From Antennarius striatus (lineage: Eukaryota > Chordata > Actinopteri > Lophiiformes > Antennariidae): DNA of 64,000 nucleotides. How positions within the stretch are numbered: position 1 is the first letter of the stretch; each line of letters begins with the position of its first letter. Made by a program: the position numbers and the translations under genes. The stretch covers positions 20,950,001-21,014,000 of the forward strand of contig NC_090793.1 in assembly GCF_040054535.1 (NCBI RefSeq), read 5' to 3'. Of the stretch, positions 11,655 to 34,240 are shown piece by piece. The notes beneath the pieces are model-generated. The model saw only the letters and a list, made by a program, of their open reading frames with translations, was not told the origin of the DNA and made no database searches.

Positions 11655-11876
11655 GCCGAGTCCTCCTCTGAGGTTCTGATGCTCCTCCTCTGAGGTTCTG
11701 ATGCTCCTCCTCTGAGGTTCTGATGCTCCTCCTCTGAGGTTCTGATGCTCCTCCTCTGAGGTTCTGATGCTCCTCCTCTGAGGTTCTAATGCTCCTCCTC
11801 TGAGGTTCTAATGCTCCTCCTCTGAGGTTCTAATGCTCCTCCTCTGAGGTTCTGATGCTCCTCCTCTGACGTTGTT
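11655..11876. repeat. 22-bp minisatellite, cctcctctgaggttctgatg core
   Basis: About ten near-identical units with a g/a variant in the last codon-like triplet. Lies in the presumed kif5b 3' UTR/downstream region. Confidence 0.95.
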
Positions 11877-12034
11877 CCACTCGTCTCAGCTGGAAGCTCA
11901 GTTTGCAGATGTTCTTTTTTTAAGGAGCTGGGACCAGTTGAACGGCCCCCACCGCTCAGGTCGAGTCATATCACCTTCAGATTTAGGTTTCAGGAGGGAG
12001 AGCGAAGCGGACTGAGGAGCTGCAAGACTGAGAC

Positions 12035-12105
12035 GCCGCTGCTAGCAGTTAGCGGCTAGCTGCTAGCAGTTAGCGGCTAGCAGTTAGAGGCTAGCTGCTA
12101 TCCAC
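12035..12105. repeat. GCTAGC-rich short repeat
   Basis: Alternating ctgctagcag and ttagcggctag blocks. CTGCTAGCAG is a perfect 10-bp palindrome. Confidence 0.75.
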
Positions 12106-12785
12106 CTTCATTCCTGCCCGGCGACTGATCTTCATTGTATTTTACAGTTTAGTGTTCTGGTGCCGCGGTGACGATCACTAGCGGCTCTCACTGGAGCACC
12201 ATCTCTAACCCTGACCCCTGACCCCTGACCCTTCATCTGGATTTAAACAACAAACTGGGGATTAAAAAAGTAATGACACTAAAAATACAGGTAAATAATC
12301 CGACACCGACAAGATTCAGTTAAATTAAACTCCCCACAAGAGGACACAGGATTGTTGTGCAATTTTAGACCCGGCCCCCCCGACTGGCTGATCAGTGGTG
12401 GGGGGCGGACCCATCGACTGATGCCACCCCCCCTTTCATGCAGCGACAGAACAAAGACATGAAACCAGAAGTGCTTCCTGCAATCTGTGGGGGAGGGGGG
12501 TGGGCAGCCCTACACCTACTAGAAACGGGGGGTGGGGGGGCAGCCCTACACCTACTAGAAACTAACAGGGGGGGGACAAAGCAAAAGTGACGCGACAACA
12601 TCTTGCCGCATAGGGCGGGCGGATGTGGTGGAGGGGTATCTACATTTAGGATTCCGCGGGGGGGGGGGGTGTCTCCGCTGACCTGCACACAGATAGAAAA
12701 CACGTTTAGCTAATTAGCATCAGCTATGCTAACAGAGGCGGAGTCAGCCTGAATGTCTTCGTGCGTCCAGATTCTCCATGACGAC
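12106..12785. other. non-coding, G-tract rich; presumed kif5b 3' UTR/downstream
   Basis: Two copies of gcagccctacacctactag with poly-G runs occur near 12490-12570. No gene recognised on either strand. Confidence 0.4.
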
Positions 12786-12842
12786 GGTCGTCAGGTCGGT
12801 CGTCAGGTCGGTCGTCAGGTCGGTCGTCAGGTCGGTCTCCCG
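12786..12842. repeat. 12-bp minisatellite gtcgtcaggtcg
   Basis: About four and a half tandem units. Confidence 0.9.
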
Positions 12843-12894
12843 GTTGTCTTTTTAACCCTTATCTGTCTGGACAGACGTGCCGATGGCAAGGAGT

Positions 12895-13012
12895 CACTTT
12901 AGCTCCACCTCCAGGTCGGAGGCGGGCCTACAGCTTCAGCTCCACCTCCAGGTCGGAGGCGGGCCTACAGCTTCAGCTCCACCTGCAGGTCGGAGGCGGG
13001 CCTACAGCTGCT
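12895..13012. repeat. 37-bp minisatellite, three copies
   Basis: Core ctccaggtcggaggcgggcc followed by tacagcttcagctccac. The third copy has ctgcag in place of ctccag. Confidence 0.9.
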
Positions 13013-13107
13013 GTCTGGGACCGTTTTGGGGTGTTTTGGTGGTTGTACACGCGTGTGTTTACATTCAGCTCCACACGGAACACGATTACGACACCGTCAG
13101 GCCTCCA

Positions 13108-13325
13108 CAACAAGGAGGTCGGGTCAGGAGGTCGGGTCAGGAGGTCGGGTCAGGAGGTCGGGTCAGGAGGTCGGGTCAGGAGGTTGGGTCAGGAGGTTGG
13201 GTCAGGAGGTCAGGTCAGGAGGTTGGGTCAGGAGGTCAGGTCGTTGGGTCAGGAGGTCAGGTCAGGAGGTTGGGTCAGGAGGTCAGGTCAGGAGGTTGGG
13301 TCAGGAGGTCAGGTCGGGAGGTTAG
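13108..13325. repeat. 13-bp minisatellite aggaggtcgggtc
   Basis: About 16 units with cgg/tgg/cag variants in ordered blocks, so variant units themselves were duplicated. The open frames over it are shadows of the repeat. Confidence 0.95.
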
Positions 13326-13371
13326 GGTCCTACTTCCTATCTTAAATTTGATGTCAGACAAAGAGGCGTGG

Positions 13372-13590
13372 TGATGGGACTGGGGGGCGTGGTGATGGGA
13401 CAGGGGTCGTGGTGATGGGAGTGGTGGGCGTGGTGATGGGACAGGGGTCGTGGTGATGGGACAGGGGTCGTGGTGATGGGAGTGGTGGGCGTGGTGATGG
13501 GACAGGGGTCGTGGTGATGGGACTGGGGGGCGTGGTGACGGGAGTGGGGGCGTGGTGATGGGACTGGGGGGCGTGGTGACGGGAGTGATG
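13372..13590. repeat. about 20-bp G-rich minisatellite
   Basis: Core gtggtgatgggacaggggtc with gggactggggggc and gggagtggtgggc variants, roughly ten units. Confidence 0.93.
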
Positions 13591-13814
13591 GGTGGAGGTG
13601 AGGTGGGCGGAGCTGTACAGGTCAGGAATATTTCTATAAAGATATTTCTAGGTCAGAAACTCCTTCGTGGCTCCGAGGCAGAGACACGGAGCCGGTTTAC
13701 CGCAACGGAATGATGGGAGGGGGGGGGGGGGGGTTCGGCTTCTTCTGTGGTGTCGTCCCTTCATCTCGCCGCACATCAGCTGCAGAGAGAGAGAGGAAGA
13801 GATATCAGTGGGTA

Positions 13815-14045
13815 TCTGTGGAACATCACAGCTGTGGGGTGAACATCACAGCTGTGGGGTGAACATCACAGCTGTGGGGTGAACATCACAGCTGTGGGGT
13901 GAACATCACAGTTGTGGGGTGAACATCACAGCTGTGGGGTGAACATCACAGCTGTGGGGTGAACATCACAGCTGTGGGGTGAACATCACAGCTGTGGGGT
14001 GAACATCACAGCTGTGGGGTGAACATCACAGCTGTGGGGGGAACA
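13815..14045. repeat. 20-bp minisatellite gaacatcacagctgtggggt in the kif5b 3' UTR
   Basis: About 12 nearly perfect units end 62 nt downstream of the kif5b stop codon (14109-14107, minus strand). The array is therefore very probably transcribed in the 3' UTR. Each unit contains the palindrome ACAGCTGT with an E-box CAGCTG. Confidence 0.95.
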
Positions 14046-14106
14046 TCACCGGAGGAGGAGTGATGACGGTTTCAGTCACTCCTCCTCGGACGCTGAAACG
14101 CTTCTC

Positions 14107-28030
<13,924 letters not shown>

Positions 28031-28330
28031 CTTCACGGTCACCGATGGAAAAGCACCGAAACGGAAACGAGTCCTGAAGCGAGTCCTGAAGCGAGTCGAG
28101 CCCCGATTCCCAACCTGGAACCTGGAAAGGGCGAAGGCAGAAGTCCCTGTTCTCCTCTCAGACACTTCCTCCGGTTAGGACGCCATGACACCGGGAGACG
28201 AGGCTGGCAGCTCCCCCTCCCTCTGCGGATGACGTCACCCCCGCCCTCAGTGGATGTGGTTCACCATGACGTCACCCCTCAGTGGATGTGGTTCACCATG
28301 ACGTCACCCCCCACCCTCAGTGGATGCGGT
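28031..28330 (-). promoter_or_regulatory. kif5b promoter/5' UTR with three tandem CREs
   Basis: CpG-rich DNA extends from intron 1 (about 27550) across the start codon. Upstream, three perfect TGACGTCA sites lie at 28230-28237, 28267-28274 and 28299-28306. They are embedded in a 32-37 bp direct repeat (tcagtggatgtggttcacca between sites). The nearest is 200 bp above the ATG. CREB/ATF binding is inferred from the consensus. Confidence 0.7.
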
Positions 28331-28445
28331 GAGTACTGTGGATGTCACAGAAGAGCAGCGATGCCACCAGTGAAACACGTCACGTTCGTTAGTTTAATTC
28401 AACACCTGAAAAAAAGTTGTTTCCTCACTTTGACACGAGTCCTAG

Positions 28446-29580
28446 GGTGTTCCCTAACCACAGTTCATGTTCCCTAACCACAGTTCATGTTCCCTAACCA
28501 CAGTTCATGTTCCCTAACCACAGTTCATGTTCCCTAACCACAGTTCATGTTCCCTAACCACAGTTCATGTTCCCTAACCACAGTTCATGTTCCCTAACCA
28601 CAGTTCATGTTCCCTAACCACAGTTCATGTTCCCTAACCACAGTTCATGTTCCCTAACCACAGTTCATGTTCCCTAACCAGCGTTCATGTTCCTTACCCA
28701 GCGTTCATGTTCCCTAACCACAGTTCATGTTCCCTAACCAGCGTTCATGTTCCCTAACCACAGTTCATGTTCCCTAACCAGAGTTCATGTTCCTTACCCA
28801 GCGTTCGTGTTCCTTACCCAGCGTTCATGTTCCCTAACCAGCGTTCATGTTCCCTAACCACAGTTCATGTTCCCTAACCAGCGTTCATGGTCCTTACCCA
28901 GCGTTCATGTTCCCTAACCAGCGTTCCTGTTCCCTAACCAGAGTTCCTGTTCCCTAACCAGCGTTCCTGTTCCCGCACCAGCGTTCATGTTCCTTACCTA
29001 GCGTTCGTGTTCCTCTAACGAGAGTTCCTGTTCCCTAACCAGAGTTCCTGTTCTCTAACCAGAGTTCGTGTTCCCTAACCAGCGTTCATGTTCCATAACC
29101 AGCGTTCCTGTTCCCTAACCACAGTTCATATTCCCTAACCAGCGTTCGTGTTCCTTACCCAGCGTTCGTGTTCCTCTAACGAGAGTTCCTGTTCCCTAAC
29201 CAGAGTTCATGTTCCCTAACCAGCGTTCATGTTCCCTAACCAGAGTTCATGTTCCCTCACCAGCGTTCATGTTCCTTACCCAGCGTTCGTGTTCCTCTAA
29301 CGAGAGTTCCTGTTCCCTAACCAGAGTTCATGTTCCCTAACCAGCGTTCATGTTCCCTAACCAGAGTTCATGTTCCCTAACCAGCGTTCATGTTCCCCAA
29401 CCAGAGTTCATGTTCCCTAACCAGCGTTCATGTTCCCTAACCAGCGTTCCTGTTCCCTAATCAGAGTTCATGTTCCATAACCAGCGTTCATGTTCCTTAC
29501 CCAGCGTTCGTGTTCCCTAACCAGCGTTCATGTTCCTTACCCAGCGTTCGTGTTCCCTAACCAGCGTTCGTGTTCCCTCC
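28446..29580. repeat. 20-bp minisatellite ttccctaaccacagttcatg, over 50 units
   Basis: The kif5b-proximal half is homogeneous (acag type). The distal half is a patchwork of gcg, gag, cct and ctctaacgag variants repeated in blocks. It separates the kif5b promoter from the SLC6 cluster. Confidence 0.97.
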
Positions 29581-29892
29581 AGGAAGTAGTACATCCCTGG
29601 GATGTGCTTCCCAATATGATGTTAATGCATCCCAAAGTAATAACAGAATATATGGTAGAAGTGACGCACAGATTGAGTTTTGCCAACAGTACAATAGAAA
29701 AGCTAAACAAACTTTAATTTTAATGTTTTTATTAATAACATTGTAACTGGTTGTCATTAAAAACAGTTTTAGAAATAAAGAATGATGTAGTTCAGTTTTT
29801 CTTCTATTTTTTCTTTTAACTCAAGTTTTTTTCTCTTTAATTCATATATATTCCTGTGTACGCTGCACCAAGCTGACAGAACCTTCACATAC
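29581..29892. other. intergenic AT-rich, nothing recognised
   Basis: No coding similarity or repeat family identified. Confidence 0.4.
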
Positions 29893-30052
29893 ATTTCGGT
29901 AATATCTGTAGTAATATCTGTAGTAATATCTGTAGTAATATCTGTAGTAATATCTATAGTAATATCTGTAGTAATATCTGTAGTAATATCTGTAGTAATA
30001 TCTATAGTAATATCTGTAGTAATATCTGTAGTAATGTCTGTAGTAATATCTG
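29893..30052. repeat. 12-bp repeat taatatctgtag
   Basis: About 13 units. The minus-strand frame across it encodes only a Tyr/Arg repeat and is treated as a repeat artefact. Confidence 0.93.
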
Positions 30053-30159
30053 TTCTTTTCCTTCATTAACTTTTGATTGTTTTTATGCAAGAAAGCACTC
30101 GTTGTCATTTGGTTTTCCTCCAACTTTTGTATCTTTTTCGGAGGCATGGTGATAATCAA

Positions 30160-30232
30160 TCAATCAATATTTATTTGTATAGCGCTTAATCACATCAGCA
30201 GACGTTTCAAAGCACTTTACAGACAGAAAAAC
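30160..30232. mobile_element. SINE-like 3' fragment (tttgtatagcgc...aagcactttacag)
   Basis: atcaatatttatttgtatag followed by a copy of tttcaaagcactttacagac is a widespread fish short-element end. Related in style to the insert at 52892-53685. Confidence 0.5.
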
Positions 30233-30245
30233 CCAACAGGATGCT

Positions 30246-30860
30246 TATGATTGCTCTGGAGCACACATGTCAGTCAAGACCCATGGGACTGATCTGGCCT
30301 GTGATGAATTATTTATGGCCCCCTGGATGATTTTTAATTATTATTAGAACCGGCCCGCAGGCCACGTCCGCCTGCTGGTGGACTACAAACTACATTTCCC
30401 ACAATGCAACAGTAGCAGAAGTCATTGCAGCGCAGCAAGCCGGCTTTGGTTTCATTGTTTATATCAGCATTCAGAGCGGAGGTTGAGTTTAGCCACCCCC
30501 CTCCTCAAAACTGGCTAAAAGGAAGGTGGACGCTGAGAGCAGGGGGCTTCAAGCCAGGTGGGAGTCAGAGTGTGTGTTCAGAGAGGTCAAAGGTCAACCC
30601 ATGTGTCTTCTGCTGAGTTTGCACCTTTCATCCTGGACACAATGCCCCAGCTGCACATCCAAGCTGCTCGGACGCTCACTTTGTTTAGCAGCACAGACCT
30701 GTGTGAACGACTTCTCTCTGGTGAAGCTGAACATCACACAGGAGCGTCTGACTGATAGACACCTTCACTCCATCCTGAGGGTTTCCTCAGCTCAGAGCCT
30801 GACCCTGAATGACCCTGACCCCTGAATGACCCTGATCCCTGAATGACCCCTGAATGACCC
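30246..30860 (+). mobile_element. internally deleted hAT transposon with transposase remnants
   Basis: Contains the N-terminal start of a vertebrate hAT-type transposase (frames reading KGRWTLRAGG / VDAESRG.. WESECVFREVKGQP) just before its BED-type zinc finger. It jumps directly to the C-terminal end (TLFSSTDLCERLLSGEAEHH and HLHSILRVSSAQSLT). The catalytic middle is missing. Ends resembling hAT inverted repeats (catgtcagtcaagacccatg) are seen on the left only. Confidence 0.65.
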
Positions 30861-31359
30861 CTGACCCCTGAATGAACCCTGACCCCTGTTAGTGCTGCAT
30901 GTGTCTGTTAGTGTAGCGTATGTCTTGTGGTATGTCCTGTGGCGTTAGTGTTTCTTTTTCTCCCGGTGTTTATCTAGTATTTATTCGTTCATGTTTCTCC
31001 CTTAAAGCTGCATTTAAAGTTAAAAACACTGGCTGTTTCCATTAAAAAAAGTCAGCATTCAGAAATAACACTGGAATGATTGACTGGAGAATAGAATGTG
31101 GTCAAAAAACATATGACATATGTAATTAAACCAGAAAAAAAAAGAAAATACATATTTAAATATTTAAATGATCACCTTCAACACTGCTAAGCTGAGTGAC
31201 TCATTAACATAAAGGCAGGAAAGCCAACGTGGAACTGGTTGTATAATTAATGAGGCCAAAGGCAAAGTTTCACAAAATCAGGAAGAGACCGATAAAGCCA
31301 ATACCAGTTTGCAATATACTGTATTCATAGCAGAAACAGTCAACACTCTTGAGGTTGAG
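30861..31359. other. intergenic, upstream of SLC6 copy A
   Basis: Contains a ctgaatgacccctgacccc-type short repeat at its start and AT-rich DNA after. A promoter for copy A would be here, but no TATA or Inr signal is convincing. Confidence 0.4.
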
Positions 31360-32615
31360 ATGGACAGACCAAGGACACAAAATGGGAAACAGAGGAGAGA
31401 TGAAGAGCGAGGAAGGTGGGCCAGTAAAACAGAATATATTCTGGTGGTTGCAGGAGACGTCGTGGGCTTGGGGAACGTGTGGAGATTCCCTTACCTCTGT
31501 TATAAGAATGGTGGAGGTAAAGATTGTAACACTGTTTTGGGTCCAGTCGTTTTGATGTGTGAGTGGAAAGATTACTCTATTGGTTACTGCCATGGGCGTG
31601 TCCATATTACTTTCATTAACCCGTAGGTGCCTTTCTGGTACCATATGGTGTGTTAGCCGTATTCACCGGGATACCTCTGTTTCTACTGGAGATCTCAGTG
31701 GGTCAGTACACCCGGGAAGGAGTCATCACCTGCTGGACCAAGATATGTCCACTGGCAAAGGGTGAGTTGATCAAAGTTCAATTTAAAATGGGCAGAAGGA
31801 GGCAGATAAGAGGTATAAAAGCCACACAGTATTTATACATTAGTCAAAAACTTCTGAAAATCATTCTAATCATGATTTATGTTCTCTGGCAGGAATCGGA
31901 ATTGGAAGTCTGATAATTGTATTCTATAACAGCACCTACATCTTAATTGAAGACTGGGCTCTCTTCTACCTGGTGTTCTCATTCAGATCCCAGCTCCCCT
32001 GGACCACCTGTGACAACACCTGGAACACAGGTGAGACTCTAGAGAGAGTACTTCAATTTGTAAAAAGCCTTTCAGGAGATTTGGTGGAACTTTCCAGACA
32101 AACTGCCCTCAGATGTGTTGAAAATGTGAAGACACATTCATTCATTTGTCACCAGTAGTGCTGTCAGACTTTTGAACTGTACTCAGGAATTCTTAATTCT
32201 GTTAATGTGAGGCATACATTTTTAAATATAAATAGTTAAATCTACCAAATAATTGTTATCTGTTAAATGGATTCCCGTGATTTTAGGGTGTCTTGCTGAC
32301 AAATTGAGTTTGGTGAAATCAGCTAGCTGACCCAACTTTGGCTCACTGAATTTGGCAAGGACAAAGTTGTAATTTGTCTGAACTGAATACCTGCTTTTGA
32401 TTTTAGCTGACTTTGACTCTCTCTTCAACGACCATTTTCTCAGTTCCTTATCCGGTTACTAGTTTGGGCCCCTACTGGACCGTTCTTGCTCAATGGCCTT
32501 GTCCTTGACCCAAGCCTTGGTATGAGCACAGGAAGGGTCAAGAGTCAGGAAGCCCTCAAGTTTGAGTCGACTCACTGGCCACTCCTGAACCATTGTTGCT
32601 TTGTGGCAGGGGGCC

Positions 32616-32905
32616 TCAGGGTGGCATGGTGGGGCGGTGGTAGAGCTGCTGCCTCAGAACAAGAACGTTCTGGGTTCAGTTCCACTGCGGCATCTCTGTG
32701 TGGAGTTTGTGTGTTCTCTTCTGGTTCTCCAGCTTCCACCTACCTCCAGAAATCAACGTAGGTCAATTGGACATGTGACATGGTCCATAGGTGAATGTTT
32801 TTTATTCTTTGTGCGGCCCTGCAATGAGCTGGCAACTCATCCAGGGTGTTCCCTGCCTCTCGCTCACATCTAACTGGGAAAGGCTCCAGCATAAATTGCA
32901 ATTCA
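32616..32905 (+). mobile_element. SINE family 1 copy in copy A intron 3
   Basis: gggtggcatggtggggcggt, B-box-like gggttcagttcc, gttctccagcttccacctac and a tail ggctccagcataaattgc. Diverged relative of the copies at 9588 and 59943. Confidence 0.75.
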
Positions 32906-33849
32906 TCTTTTGAATGAAGTGCGTTACGATCATCTCATCTTCATGAAAATTAATGAACGGATGAACGGCACTGTTTGGCCACGTGAGTCCATCATCGTCT
33001 TCTGGAAAAGAGTCGCTGTTCTGGTGTTCTGATAGTTCCTCCAGGAACTCTCAGGAACAGGAACATACCGTATAGAAGCACACGCATACGGCCATTCAGA
33101 CTCAGACTGGTTGTAATTGTAATTATATAATTTAGTACAATAAAACCATAGATTTTTTCCTTCATAATAATTGATCTGATCACCCTGTCAATACAGAATC
33201 TTCAATGCATTAATCCTCACTGAATCTGTTTGTTCCTCAAACCAGCCGACTGTTTTGACCTACAGACATTTAATTCATCTAATGTGACTACAAATCAGAC
33301 CAAAGGGACTTCTGCAGCAGTCGAGTTCTGGGAGTGAGTCTTTCTCTTATTTCTTCTCATCAGCCATAATGTACTTCAATGTCTCCATGTTCATGTGGGA
33401 CAGATTTCTGGATTTCACTCATTCTGGTTCTTAGGAGGTTTGAACTTTCCAATTAATTTGTAGTTGATCCAAAGACAAACTTGGGACAGATTTTTTTCAA
33501 TATGTAATTTTATTTTATTACTCTAATTATGTGTCAGAGGCAACACATAATGTAGAAAATGTCATTTTACATTTTGAAGATTGTCGGTTGCATTGTTCCT
33601 TTATTCCAAATAGATTGTAAATGTTTGTGATAAAATAAGGTGTCGTCTTTTACCTGTTGGTCTCTCCTCAGACGGAGGATGCTGGGCATGTCTGGAGGCA
33701 TTGAGGAGCTGGGCAGCGTGAGATGGAAGCTGGCCTTGTGTCTTCTGGCCTGCTGGGTCTTCTGCTACTTCAGTGTCTGGAAAGGAGTCAGATCCTCTGG
33801 AAAGGTCCTGTAGAAACATTATCTGTCTTTGTTTATGTGAGGTGCATAT

Positions 33850-34240
33850 TACAGAATTGTTTTCCACTTCAAATTCCGGATATAACTGTCGGTATGGGCG
33901 ACAGCATTTAGCTCCAGCTGTAGCTCACAGAATCATTATCAATGGGTGGTCCAAACCCAGTCACACAAACTTACTCCAGGGGCAACAGAAGCTGTTGGGT
34001 CTTACATTCACATACCTTGGCGTGTTATTCACATGTGAGGGAAAAGTGGAATGGGATGCAGACTGGCGGAGCAGAGCGGTCTCCACAGTGATGCGTTGCT
34101 CTACCACCGATTAAAATAGGTTTTCTCTGTGGGGGGGCAGGGCTCAGCCTTAGACAGACGGGGAGGAGCTCAGACACCTGGAAGCACCTTGGGACCACAG
34201 GAATTGGTGGAGACGAGTGTCTGGGCATTCCTGTAAAAAC
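33850..34240 (+). mobile_element. LINE ORF fragment inserted in copy A intron 5
   Basis: A frame reads LTFTYLGVLFTCEGKVEWDA, a typical reverse-transcriptase C-terminal segment (YLGV block). Copy B intron 5 is only 99 bp and lacks it, so it entered after the duplication. Family not assigned. Confidence 0.6.

Noticed and set aside
13026-13374. Three overlapping frames of RRSGQEVGSGG-type repeats
   Set aside because: Frame-shifted readings of one 13-bp minisatellite. A 13-bp unit rotates through all frames, so there is no real protein.
28446-29580. Regular 20-bp repeats resembling a CRISPR array
   Set aside because: The units are head to tail with no spacers, in a vertebrate genome. It is a minisatellite.
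29842-30159. Minus-strand frame MPPKKIQKLEENQ... with a Tyr/Arg repeat tail
   Set aside because: The tail is the 12-bp repeat and the N-terminal part has no similarity I can name; no splice or promoter support.
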